DNA of 64,000 nt, taken from NCBI RefSeq assembly GCF_014359565.1, contig NZ_JACIZD010000002.1, forward strand, positions 62,001 through 126,000, written 5' to 3'. The translations under genes were made by a program, and so were the position numbers. Numbering within the stretch: the first letter of the stretch is position 1; the number at the start of each line of letters is the position of its first letter. The DNA is from Immundisolibacter sp. GTDB taxonomy: Bacteria; Pseudomonadota; Gammaproteobacteria; Immundisolibacterales; Immundisolibacteraceae. Positions 40,013-47,946 of this stretch are shown here, piece by piece. Below the pieces are notes generated by a model. That model was not told the origin of the DNA. It saw only the letters and a program-made list of their open reading frames with translations, and ran no database searches.

Positions 40013-40144
40013 GGTCGGGCGGCGGGCCGGTGGCGAATAAAGGGCGCGCATGGTACCGCGCCGGCCTCGCGTGCGCCCCAAAAAAAGGCGCCGCGGCGCT
40101 GCTACCATCGCCCCGCGCGACAACACCATCAACGGAGGAGCCCC

Positions 40145-41014
40145 ATGCCCATCGCCCGCCTGAACGGCATCGACATCAACTACCAGGTCACCGGCGACGG
40201 GCCGGCAACGCTGGTGCTGGTGCACAACGTGATCGCCAACATGAGCGCCTACGACGACAACGCGCCTGTTTTCGGCAAGCATTTCCGGACCATCCGCTTC
40301 GACCTGCGCGGGCACGGCCAGTCGTCCAAGGTCGCCAGCCAGGACGAGGCGCCGAGGTTTTACACCTTCGAGAACACAGCCGCCGATCTGGCCGCGTTGC
40401 TCGATCACCTCGGCGTCGAGCGCTGCCACGTGCTGGGCCAGGCCTACTGGGGCGTGAGCACGGCCAGCACCTTCATGGCCAGACACCCCGAGCGTGTGCA
40501 GAGCCTGACCGCGGTCAGCTGCGACCTGCTGGCCACGGAGGACGGGTTGGGTCTGTTCGACAAGCTGACGCCGGAGCTGCGCGCCGGCTTCGAGCGCCTG
40601 CACGCGGTGGCACGCAGTGAGGGCATGCTGGCCGTGTTCGAGGCGCGCAAGCAGACGCGCACCTTCTGGGGCGACCGGCTGATGGCGAGCCCGGCCATCC
40701 TGGAGCGGTTCCGGCAGATGTACGCCACCACCTCGCCGCTGACCTTCCTGAACTTTCCGCTCATGCGCCCGGCGGCCAAGCAGGCGATCACCGACGCTCT
40801 CAAGGCGCACCGCATCCCGACCTTCGTGCTGATGGGCGTGCAGGACCCCCACCCAGAAGAAATGATCGCCCACTGGAAGACCGACTACCCGGACTGCCAC
40901 GCCCTGCTGCTGCCGGACTGCGGCCACTACGTGGCGATCGAGAACCCGGCTGACTTCAACCGGGCGGTGCTGAATTTCCTGGCGGGTGTGCGCGCGTACG
41001 GCAGCGGGTTTTGA
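40145..41014 (+). CDS. Alpha/beta-hydrolase-fold protein without the nucleophile serine
   Basis: The 289-residue protein is clearly an alpha/beta hydrolase: LVLVHNVIANMSAYDDN (oxyanion region), RFDLRGHGQSSK, a likely acid D234 (GVQDPHP) and the base H261 (DCGHYVAIENP). At the nucleophile elbow, where GHSMGG would be expected, it reads GQAYWG, with A100 in place of Ser. It therefore cannot work as a normal serine hydrolase. Non-hydrolytic members (lyases, isomerases, non-catalytic proteins) are alternatives. It has a good ribosome site (GGAGGA) and stands alone between prfB (divergent) and the AlkB-like gene (convergent). Confidence 0.82.
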   Translation: MPIARLNGIDINYQVTGDGPATLVLVHNVIANMSAYDDNAPVFGKHFRTIRFDLRGHGQSSKVASQDEAPRFYTFENTAADLAALLDHLGVERCHVLGQAYWGVSTASTFMARHPERVQSLTAVSCDLLATEDGLGLFDKLTPELRAGFERLHAVARSEGMLAVFEARKQTRTFWGDRLMASPAILERFRQMYATTSPLTFLNFPLMRPAAKQAITDALKAHRIPTFVLMGVQDPHPEEMIAHWKTDYPDCHALLLPDCGHYVAIENPADFNRAVLNFLAGVRAYGSGF

Positions 41015-41040
41015 CGCCAGGTCGAAAGGCCGTTTGAACC

Positions 41041-41075
41041 GTCCACGGGGTGGGGTGCTCCCATACCCCGTGGAC
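41041..41075. terminator. Hairpin between convergent genes
   Basis: GTCCACGGGGT (41041-41051) pairs perfectly with ACCCCGTGGAC (41065-41075), an 11-bp stem with a 13-base loop. It lies between the convergent hydrolase-fold and AlkB-like genes. No T run follows on either strand, so it is a possible bidirectional stabilising hairpin rather than a sure terminator. Confidence 0.45.
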
Positions 41076-41086
41076 TTCGCCCGGGC

Positions 41087-42238
41087 TCAGTGGATATGCG
41101 CCCCGGCCACGAAGCGTTCCGGCAAGGCCCCCGGCAGCGCGTGCGGCACCACCTCGCCCTTGTCGTAGAAAGCCTCGAGCACCGGATGCACCAGCCGCCG
41201 CCACACCGGCGGCACGAAGGCGGCGAAGATCATGGTCAGGTAGCCGTACGGCAGACGCGGAGCCTCGGGTCGCACGCGCAGGATCTGGAATGGCCGGCCG
41301 GAGTTTTCGTGATGGTCCGCATGGCGATCCACCGCCGTGAACAGGAAGTTGCTCAGCATGTAGCTGTCGTCCCAGGAGTGAATGGCCCGCGGCGGCTCGT
41401 ACTCGCCATTGGGCAGCTTGCGCCGCGACAGGCCGTAGTGTTCCAGGTAATCGCCCACCGACAGCAAAAAGCGCGGCGCGGCGTATTGCAAAGCAAACAA
41501 CGCCAGCGCCAGCGGGCCGAAATACCAGGTCAGACCCACCACCCAGGCCAGCTCGTTCAACGTCAGCCAGATCATCAGATTGCGCGGCGACAGCCAGCCG
41601 CTGCCCAGACGGCGCAGGCGCTGCGCCTCGATCTGCCAGGACATCACGAACTTGCGCGAGATGTTGCGCACCGTGAACTGCCAGAACGATTCACCGTACC
41701 GCGCCGAGCCCGGATCCTCGGGCGTCGCCACCACGTTGTGGTGCCCGTAGTTGTGATAGACGAGAAAATTGGCCATGCCGCACAGGCACAGCACCTGCAC
41801 GCCGATGAAGCGGTCCAGGCGGCTTGGGTGATGACACAGCTCGTGTGCCAGCGTGGCGCCAAAACCCACGCCGACCGCCATCGACAGCGCCAGACCGATC
41901 TGCGCATGCAGCGCCATGTCGGTTTCGATGATCAGGTGATAACTGAACAGCACCAGCGCGATCTGCACCGGCAGGTACAGCCACAGCGTCAGGCGGTAAT
42001 AGAGGCTCTGCTCGTACTGGCGTTCGAGCTGCGGCGGGACGTTCAGGTTGTCCTCGCCGAGCAGGCGATCCAGCACCGGACCGACGACGAAAATCAGCAC
42101 GACGGTCAGCCAGTGCCAAGCGCCGCCGCCCAGCCAATAGCCGACAAACGGCAGCAACGCCACCAGACTGACTGGAATGGCGCCGACCTTGGTCAGCGGA
42201 CTGAGTCGAACCTTGCCTTGCTCAAGCGCCACGTCCAT
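41087..42238 (-). CDS. AlkB/XylM-family membrane diiron oxygenase
   Basis: The 383-residue protein has about six membrane segments and the histidine boxes of the membrane hydroxylase family: HELCHH (132-137), YHNYGHH (161-167), YLEHYGL (264-270) and DRHADHH (304-310), with ATPEDPGSARYGE between. It should hydroxylate a hydrocarbon or alkyl side chain using O2 and electrons from a rubredoxin or ferredoxin. The boxes differ from canonical AlkB (HELxHK, EHxxGHH), so the substrate is uncertain; p-cymene, xylene or terpene methyl groups are possible. A strong ribosome site (AAGGAGGAG) precedes it. It follows the aldehyde dehydrogenase gene by 32 bp. Confidence 0.85.
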   Translation of the reverse strand: MDVALEQGKVRLSPLTKVGAIPVSLVALLPFVGYWLGGGAWHWLTVVLIFVVGPVLDRLLGEDNLNVPPQLERQYEQSLYYRLTLWLYLPVQIALVLFSYHLIIETDMALHAQIGLALSMAVGVGFGATLAHELCHHPSRLDRFIGVQVLCLCGMANFLVYHNYGHHNVVATPEDPGSARYGESFWQFTVRNISRKFVMSWQIEAQRLRRLGSGWLSPRNLMIWLTLNELAWVVGLTWYFGPLALALFALQYAAPRFLLSVGDYLEHYGLSRRKLPNGEYEPPRAIHSWDDSYMLSNFLFTAVDRHADHHENSGRPFQILRVRPEAPRLPYGYLTMIFAAFVPPVWRRLVHPVLEAFYDKGEVVPHALPGALPERFVAGAHIH

Positions 42239-42270
42239 GTCGATTTCTCCTCCTTGGAATTATCGAAAAA

Positions 42271-43698
42271 TCACTTCACGAAGCGGTCCATGATTCGGGA
42301 CAACCGCGCCGAGTACGGCGGCATGATCCAGCGCGTGAAGCTGATGCGGCTGGTCTGGCGCAGCACGGCGCGCTCGTTCGAGAAGGCCTGGAAGCCATAG
42401 AAACCGCCCGACTTGCCGATGCCGCTGTTGTTCACGCCACCGAACGGCAGGTTCGGGTGCAGGCCGTGCAGCATCACGTGGTTGATGGTGGTGCCGCCGG
42501 CCGAGGTGCCGCGCAGGATGCGCTCGACGTTGTCCTTGATACGGCTGAAGACGTACAGCGCCAGCGGCTTGGGCTTGGCGTTGATCAGCTCCAGCGCGCG
42601 ATTCAGATCCTGGTAGCCGAGCACCGGCAACAGCGGGCCGAAGATTTCCTCCTGCATCAGCCTGGCGTCGGGCGGCACGTCGGTGAGCACGGTCGGCGCG
42701 ATGAAGCGCTCGGCGGCATCCGACTGGCCGCCGGTCACCACCCGCGCGCCGCGCGCCAGCGCATCGTCCAGCAGGCCCTGCACGCGGGCGTGGTGGCGCG
42801 GATTGACGATGCGCGTCAGCTGCGGCAACCGGCCGGCCTGGCCGCCGGCGTGCGCCTTGAACTGGCGATCCAGGGCGCCCAGCAGCTCGTCCTTGCGCGA
42901 CTCGTGCACCAGCACGTAATCGGGCGCCACGCATACCTGGCCGCCGTTGAGCAGCTTGCCCCACACCAGGCGCTCGGCGGCGGCCTCGACGTCGGCGCTC
43001 TCGTCCACGATTACCGGCGACTTGCCGCCCAGCTCCAGCGTCACCGACGCCAGGTGCTCGGCCGCGGCGCGCATAACGACTTTGCCGATCTCGGGATTGC
43101 CGGTATAGAAGATGTGGTCGAAGGGCCGGCGCAGCAGCGCCTGCGCGACTTCCGGCCCGCCCTCGAAGACCGCCACTTCGGCCTCGTCGAAGGTTTCGGC
43201 GACGATGTTACGAATCACCGCCCCCAACGCCGGCGTCATCTCGGACGGCTTGATGATGGCCGTGCAGCCAGCGGCGACGGCGCTGGCCAGCGGCACGAAA
43301 CTCAGGAATACCGGCACGTTCCACGGCGCGATGATCAGCGCCGCGCCCTTGGGCTCGTAGCGGATTTCGCCGCGCGTGCCGAGCAGGTTGATCGGCGTTT
43401 TCACCCGCTGCGGACGCATCCAGCGCTTGAGGTGTTTGAGCGCCAGATCGATGCCCTGCGTGACCGGCATGATCTCGCCCAGCAGCGCTTCGACCGGCTG
43501 TTTGCGCATGTCGGCGTGGGCAGCCGCCACGATATCCGCCTTGTGTGCGATCACCGCCGCGCGCAGGCGGCGCAGTTTTTCAAGCCGCTGCTCGGCGGTG
43601 GTCTGGCGCAGTTCGATCTTGCGCGCCTGCTGCAACGCGAAGACCCGATTGATTTCGGCCTGCAGACGGGGCTGGGGCAGTTCGTTGATGGCATTCAT
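42271..43698 (-). CDS. Aldehyde dehydrogenase, coniferyl-aldehyde type
   Basis: The 475-residue NAD(P)-dependent ALDH has IIAPWNVPVFLSFVPLASAV, the catalytic Glu in TLELGGKSPVIV, the catalytic Cys in NGGQVCVAPDYVLV and HGLHPNLPFGGVNNSGIGK. The short length and the CVAPDYV block place it near coniferyl aldehyde dehydrogenase (CalB) and fatty-aldehyde-type enzymes. It lies just upstream of the AlkB-like oxygenase on the same strand, so it may oxidise the aldehyde derived from the hydroxylated product. No alcohol dehydrogenase is adjacent. Confidence 0.9.
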   Translation of the reverse strand: MNAINELPQPRLQAEINRVFALQQARKIELRQTTAEQRLEKLRRLRAAVIAHKADIVAAAHADMRKQPVEALLGEIMPVTQGIDLALKHLKRWMRPQRVKTPINLLGTRGEIRYEPKGAALIIAPWNVPVFLSFVPLASAVAAGCTAIIKPSEMTPALGAVIRNIVAETFDEAEVAVFEGGPEVAQALLRRPFDHIFYTGNPEIGKVVMRAAAEHLASVTLELGGKSPVIVDESADVEAAAERLVWGKLLNGGQVCVAPDYVLVHESRKDELLGALDRQFKAHAGGQAGRLPQLTRIVNPRHHARVQGLLDDALARGARVVTGGQSDAAERFIAPTVLTDVPPDARLMQEEIFGPLLPVLGYQDLNRALELINAKPKPLALYVFSRIKDNVERILRGTSAGGTTINHVMLHGLHPNLPFGGVNNSGIGKSGGFYGFQAFSNERAVLRQTSRISFTRWIMPPYSARLSRIMDRFVK

Positions 43699-43998
43699 AG
43701 CGGTTCTCCTTAACCTGGGCCGAAGAACCGGAATATAAACTGAATGACTGTTTGGGAAAGGCTGAAGCGTTCATTCCCGCAGCGCAGGGACGCGCTCATC
43801 GGAAAAATTGCAGGAGCCCGGCTGCGCGCGGGCAGGTCGCGCAGCGAAGCTGCGCGCACGGTTTTTCGGTAGCGGGTTGAGAAATCCAGGATGGATTTAT
43901 TCAGCGCCTTGCATAGGGAGGCGGGGCAACGCGCGCCCCGGCAGCGGCCAAACCGGCGCCAGACATCTTGAAGAAGCCAGTCGGCACTTGAATGCCGC
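43699..43998. repeat. Gene-free stretch with inverted composite repeat
   Basis: These 300 bases contain no gene I can support. Within them, 43790-43910 holds the composite repeat in inverted order: ATCGGAAAAATTG, then GCAGGAGCCCGGC and GCGCAGCGAAGCTGCGC (43810-43855), then the hairpin box GAGAAATCCAGGATGGATTT ATTCAGCGCC (43879-43908). The same modules occur in the opposite order at 60062-60192. The rest (43911-43998) shows nothing clear; the part near 43699 is the leader of the ALDH gene. Confidence 0.6.
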
Positions 43999-44895
43999 TC
44001 AAGGCGAAGCGCCGAACAGCTGCACGCCGGCCTCCCGTTCCAGCGGCAGCAGCATGGCCAGGGTGTCGCGGTCGGCATAACCGGCTTGCATGGCTGCCTC
44101 GATGGCCGCGAACGCCGCCTCGCCGGTCGCGCTGCGCACGCCGCATTCGGCGGCCATCTCGAGCGCCAGGCGCAGATCCTTGTGCAGCAGTTCCGTGCGG
44201 AACTTCGGCTCCAGGTCGCGCGCCTTCAGGCGCGGGTACATCATCTCCAGAATCGCGCTGCGCCCGCTGCTGCCCATCAGCACCTGATACAGCGCGTCCA
44301 GGTCCACGCCGGCCTTCTGGCCCACCAGCAGCATCTCGATCAGCGCCCGCTGGTGCACACCCACCAGCAGGTTGTTGATCAGCTTGGCGACCGCGCCGCT
44401 GCCGGTCGGCCCCATGTAGACGACGGTCTTGCCCATGGCATCCAGCACCGGGCGCGCCTGCTCGAACACCGGCCGTTCGCCGCCGACCATGATGCCGAGC
44501 GTACCGGCCTGCGCGCCGGCCGGGCCACCCGACACCGGCGCGTCGAGAAAATGCACGCCGCGCGCCTGGGCGGCAGCGGCGATCCGGCGACAGGTGTCCG
44601 GCCCGACCGTGCTGTGGTCGATCAGCAGCGCGCCCGGCCGGGCGGCGGCCACCAGGCCATCGGGTTCGAGGTAAACACGCTCGACGTCAGCAGGCATCGG
44701 CAAACAGGTGCACACCACGTCGACCGCGGCAGCGAGGGCTGCATAACCGCCGGCCTCGGTTGCACCGGCGGCCAGGGCCTGCTCGATCGGCCCGCGGCTG
44801 CGGCTGACCACCTGCAAAGGGAACCCTGCCTTGCGCAGATTCAATGCCATCGGCAGCCCCATGCTGCCCAGTCCAACGTAACCGACCTGCACCAT
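43999..44895 (-). CDS. 3-hydroxyisobutyrate dehydrogenase-family oxidoreductase
   Basis: The 298-residue protein has the beta-hydroxyacid dehydrogenase motifs: the Rossmann start VGYVGLGSMGLPMALNLRKAG, the substrate loop FLDAPVSGGPAGAQAGTLG and the catalytic Lys in GAVAKLINNLLVGV. It would oxidise a 3-hydroxy acid, or reduce a semialdehyde, with NAD(P). The start follows AGGAGGT. It lies 35 bp downstream of dgkA on the same strand and upstream of the ALDH gene; valine or catabolic roles are possible. Confidence 0.88.
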   Translation of the reverse strand: MVQVGYVGLGSMGLPMALNLRKAGFPLQVVSRSRGPIEQALAAGATEAGGYAALAAAVDVVCTCLPMPADVERVYLEPDGLVAAARPGALLIDHSTVGPDTCRRIAAAAQARGVHFLDAPVSGGPAGAQAGTLGIMVGGERPVFEQARPVLDAMGKTVVYMGPTGSGAVAKLINNLLVGVHQRALIEMLLVGQKAGVDLDALYQVLMGSSGRSAILEMMYPRLKARDLEPKFRTELLHKDLRLALEMAAECGVRSATGEAAFAAIEAAMQAGYADRDTLAMLLPLEREAGVQLFGASP

Positions 44896-44930
44896 CGCGC
44901 ACCTCCTGCAAAAATTGACCGCGTCGCCGC

Positions 44931-45287
44931 TCAGCTCAGCCAGCGGGCCCCGGCAATCAGCACCCACACCGACAAGGCCAACACCAGCGCCACGAACACC
45001 GCCGCCGAAGCCATGTCCTTGGCCCGACCGGACAGCTCGTGCCGCTCCGGGCCGATGCGGTCGATGGCCGCCTCGATGGCCGAGTTCAGCAGTTCCACGA
45101 TCAGCAGCAACAGCAGGCTGCCGACCAGCAAGGCCCGCTCCACGGCGGTGCGCCCCAGCCACAGTCCGGCCGGCGTCAGTACCGCCACGATCAGCAGCTC
45201 CTGGCGAAACGCTTCCTCGCCGGCGAACGCGGCCCGCAGACCCTTGGCCGAGTAATACGCCGCCCGCCCGATCCTGGCCAGACCCAT
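44931..45287 (-). CDS. dgkA: Diacylglycerol kinase
   Basis: The 118-residue membrane protein has three hydrophobic segments and the DgkA signature ELLNSAIEAAIDRIG with the active-site Glu and Asn. An amphipathic N-terminus (AAYYSAKGLRAAFAGEEAFRQE) precedes it. It phosphorylates diacylglycerol released during periplasmic glucan and lipid turnover. The size is close to the usual 120 residues. It lies between the extradiol dioxygenase and the hydroxyacid dehydrogenase genes, on the same strand. Confidence 0.92.
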   Translation of the reverse strand: MGLARIGRAAYYSAKGLRAAFAGEEAFRQELLIVAVLTPAGLWLGRTAVERALLVGSLLLLLIVELLNSAIEAAIDRIGPERHELSGRAKDMASAAVFVALVLALSVWVLIAGARWLS

Positions 45288-45300
45288 CCGCCACCCCCGG

Positions 45301-45329
45301 AATGCAAACGCCCCGAACGGGTCGGGGCG
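45301..45329 (-). terminator. Probable terminator after extradiol dioxygenase gene
   Basis: Read leftward, CGCCCCGA-loop-TCGGGGCG (45329-45309) forms an 8-bp perfect stem followed by TTTGCATT. The T run is weak, so termination may be partial and dgkA could be read through. Confidence 0.5.
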
Positions 45330-45381
45330 CTTGCAGCCAAACCACCCGGTGGCGTCACCACCACCGGGCACGGACCTGCTG

Positions 45382-46290
45382 TCAGGCCTGCATCTCCAGG
45401 TCCATGCCAAAGCCGGTGGCCTCGACACCGTGACCCCACACGTCGGCCACGTAGTACTCGGACTGGTGGGTGGCCTTGCGGGCGCCCCAGCCGTACTCCC
45501 ACAGCCAGCCGGACGGGTTGCCCATGTAGAACGACCACATCTGGTCATTGCTGTGCTTGCCCGGCTGGATGGCCACCGGAATCTTGCGCTTGCGCACGAT
45601 GTCCAGCGTGTAACCCACGTCGTCCATGTTCTCCACCTCGATCATCAGGTGGTTGATGCGCTTCGCCATCGGCGCGCCCAGGAAGGCCACCGAGTGATCG
45701 CGCTCGTTGCAGTGCATGAACACCGGCGAGGCGGTCATGTTGGTGCCGGGGATCGGCAGGTTGTACTCCACTGAACCGCGCATGCCCAGCACGTCGGTGT
45801 AGAAGCGATAGGCCTTTTGCACGTCGTCCTGGCGCAGGATACAGTGGCCAACGCCGCCGGCACCGGTCAGGAAGCGGCCGTACATGCGCCGGCCGGGGTG
45901 GAAGGGCAGGAAGCTCTCGATGCGCGGGCCGTGGTAGATCTCGGTCGGGTTGCCGCCCGGGTCCTTGAACTTGAGCAGGTCGAGCACCATGCGCTCCTTG
46001 CGCTCCTCGCCGTCGGCCTGCTTCCAGTCCACACCGGCGGCGTCCAGCTGGCGCTTCATCTCGTCGAATTCTTCCGGCCCGGCCACGCGCCAGCCAATGA
46101 AGTCCATGTCGTCGTCGCCGTGCAGGTTCACGACGATGCGGTGATGCTGGTTGTCCATGCGCAGGTAGAAGCGATCGCCGTCGCCCTCGTCCAGCACCTC
46201 CATGCCAACCACCTGACTGGCAAACTCACGCCAGGCGTCGCCGTCCTTGACACCGATGCCCAAGTAGCCGAATTCCGTTACCTTCGCCAT
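45382..46290 (-). CDS. Extradiol ring-cleavage dioxygenase (VOC superfamily, BphC/HsaC-like)
   Basis: The 302-residue protein has two VOC modules, as in 2,3-dihydroxybiphenyl dioxygenase. The metal triad is in the second: H149 (GVGHCILR), H214 (RINHLMIEVENMDD) and E265 (GWLWEYGW), matching the BphC spacing (146/210/260). It opens a catechol ring next to a hydroxyl group using Fe(II) or Mn(II) and O2. A strong ribosome site (GGAGGAG) precedes the ATG. The substrate could be a biaryl, steroid or terpenoid catechol; this is not decided by the sequence. It is divergent from the SemiSWEET gene. Confidence 0.88.
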   Translation of the reverse strand: MAKVTEFGYLGIGVKDGDAWREFASQVVGMEVLDEGDGDRFYLRMDNQHHRIVVNLHGDDDMDFIGWRVAGPEEFDEMKRQLDAAGVDWKQADGEERKERMVLDLLKFKDPGGNPTEIYHGPRIESFLPFHPGRRMYGRFLTGAGGVGHCILRQDDVQKAYRFYTDVLGMRGSVEYNLPIPGTNMTASPVFMHCNERDHSVAFLGAPMAKRINHLMIEVENMDDVGYTLDIVRKRKIPVAIQPGKHSNDQMWSFYMGNPSGWLWEYGWGARKATHQSEYYVADVWGHGVEATGFGMDLEMQA

Positions 46291-46386
46291 GTCGAACTCC
46301 TCCGTGGGGAACGCCGCCTCCCACACATGGCAGAAGGCAAGAATCGGGATGATAACCAACAAATCACGCTGCGGAGTGACTGTCCG

Positions 46387-46635
46387 ATGACGACCGCCAT
46401 CGGCCTGCTGGCGGCGCTGCTGACCACGGCCGCCTTTCTGCCGCAGGTGCTGCACACCCTGGCCACGCGCGATACGCGCGGCATCTCGCTGCCGATGTAC
46501 GTGATCTTCGTGACCGGCGTATTGCTGTGGTTGATCTATGGCCTGCTGACCGGCGACCTGCCACTGATCCTGGCCAATGCGATCACGCTGCTGCTGGCGG
46601 GCGCGATCCTGTACCTGAAGCTGCGCCACGGCTGA
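46387..46635 (+). CDS. SemiSWEET-type sugar transporter
   Basis: The 82-residue membrane protein has three hydrophobic segments and the PQ-loop motif FLPQV (17-21) in a TTAAFLPQVLHTLATRD context. This is the size and layout of bacterial SemiSWEETs, which dimerise to move sugars along a gradient. It is a single gene, divergent from the extradiol dioxygenase with 96 bp between. Confidence 0.87.
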   Translation: MTTAIGLLAALLTTAAFLPQVLHTLATRDTRGISLPMYVIFVTGVLLWLIYGLLTGDLPLILANAITLLLAGAILYLKLRHG

Positions 46636-46679
46636 GTTCGCCTTGATGGCTGCAGGATGACCGCGCTGCGTCGCCTGCT

Positions 46680-46693
46680 TTAACATGCGTTAA
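46680..46693. promoter_or_regulatory. Inverted repeat upstream of acyl-CoA dehydrogenase operon
   Basis: TTAACATGCGTTAA has TTAAC/GTTAA arms around four bases, about 87 bp before the first dehydrogenase start. It is AT-rich for this genome and could be an operator. No regulator gene is adjacent. Confidence 0.3.
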
Positions 46694-46780
46694 GCGCTTG
46701 CCCGCCGGGCTGCCCAAATCGCAGCAGCGCGGCGGTCGCCAAAGAATCCTCCGAATCCAGACTGCACGCGGGAGCCTTCG

Positions 46781-47938
46781 TTGTCCTCACCCGGCATCAC
46801 CCTCGAACCGGCCCGTCTGCCGCCGGTCTGCGAAGTCTTGCGCAGCCAGGTGCGCGAGTTTCTGAGCCAGGAGCTGGCCGCCGGCCGCTTCACGCCCTGC
46901 TGCGACAACTGGCTGGGCGGCTTCGATCCGGATTTCAGCCGCCGCCTGGCCGCGCGCGGCTGGCTGGGCATGACCCTGCCGCGCGAGTACGGCGGCCACG
47001 GCCGCACAGCCCTGGAACGCTACGTCGTCACCGAAGAGCTGTTGGCGGCCGGCGCACCGGTGGCCGCGCACTGGGTGGGAGACCGCCAGACCGGCCCGTC
47101 CCTGCTGCGCTACGGCACCGAGGAACAAAAGCAGTTCTTCCTGCCCAAACTGGTCAGCGGCGAGGTGTTCTTTGCCATCGGCATGAGCGAGCCGGGCAGC
47201 GGCTCGGACCTGGCCTCGGTGCGCACCCGCGCCGAACGGGTGGACGGCGGCTGGGCCATCACCGGCACCAAGCTGTGGACCTCCAACGCCCACCGCGCGG
47301 ACTGGTTCTTTGCGCTGTGCCGCAGCGCGCCGCTGGGCGAGGACCGCCACGCCGGCCTGTCGCAGTTCATCATCGACCTCAAAAGCCCCGGCATCCGCAT
47401 CCGCCCGGTGCCGATCCTGACCGGCGCCCATCACTTCAACGAGGTGGTGATGGATCGCGTGTTCGTGCCCGACACGCGGGTGCTGGGGCAAATCGGCCAG
47501 GGCTGGCAGCAGGTGACCTCCGAGCTGGCCTACGAGCGCTCCGGTCCGGAGCGGTTCATGTCCACCTTCCCGCTGCTGCAGGAGCTGCTGCGCGTGGTGG
47601 GCGACACGCCGGACGAGCGCACGGCGATTGCCATCGGCGAGCTGGCGGCGGAACTGTGGGCGCTGCGGCGCATGTCGCTGTCGGTGGCGGCGGCCCTGCA
47701 GCGCGGCGAGGCGCCCGACGTGGCGGCAGCGCTGGTCAAGGACCTGGGCACGCGTTTCGAGAGCGAGGTGTTCGAGCGCGTGCGACTGCTGATCGACTGC
47801 GCCCCGTCGCTGGCGGCGCGGCGGCGCATCGACCTGCTGCTGGCGCAGGCGGTGCTGCACTCGCCCGGCTTTACGCTGCGCGGCGGTACCAACGAAATCT
47901 TGCGCGGCGTCGTGGCCCGCGCCCTGGGACTCAGGTGA
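46781..47938 (+). CDS. Acyl-CoA dehydrogenase, FAD-motif-bearing subunit
   Basis: The 385-residue protein is an acyl-CoA dehydrogenase with IGMSEPGSGSDLASVRTRAE (FAD and substrate loop), ITGTKLWTSNAHRADWFF and the C-terminal GGTNEILRGVVARALGL. A TTG start fits best (GGGAGCC upstream). The position of the classical C-terminal catalytic Glu holds Gly (RGGTNEI); a Glu in ELAYERSGPER could serve instead. The next gene, 8 bp on, encodes a second, degenerate subunit. Paired subunits like this form heteromeric enzymes in steroid side-chain degradation. Confidence 0.9.
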   Translation: MSSPGITLEPARLPPVCEVLRSQVREFLSQELAAGRFTPCCDNWLGGFDPDFSRRLAARGWLGMTLPREYGGHGRTALERYVVTEELLAAGAPVAAHWVGDRQTGPSLLRYGTEEQKQFFLPKLVSGEVFFAIGMSEPGSGSDLASVRTRAERVDGGWAITGTKLWTSNAHRADWFFALCRSAPLGEDRHAGLSQFIIDLKSPGIRIRPVPILTGAHHFNEVVMDRVFVPDTRVLGQIGQGWQQVTSELAYERSGPERFMSTFPLLQELLRVVGDTPDERTAIAIGELAAELWALRRMSLSVAAALQRGEAPDVAAALVKDLGTRFESEVFERVRLLIDCAPSLAARRRIDLLLAQAVLHSPGFTLRGGTNEILRGVVARALGLR

Positions 47939-47946
47939 GCGCTGCG

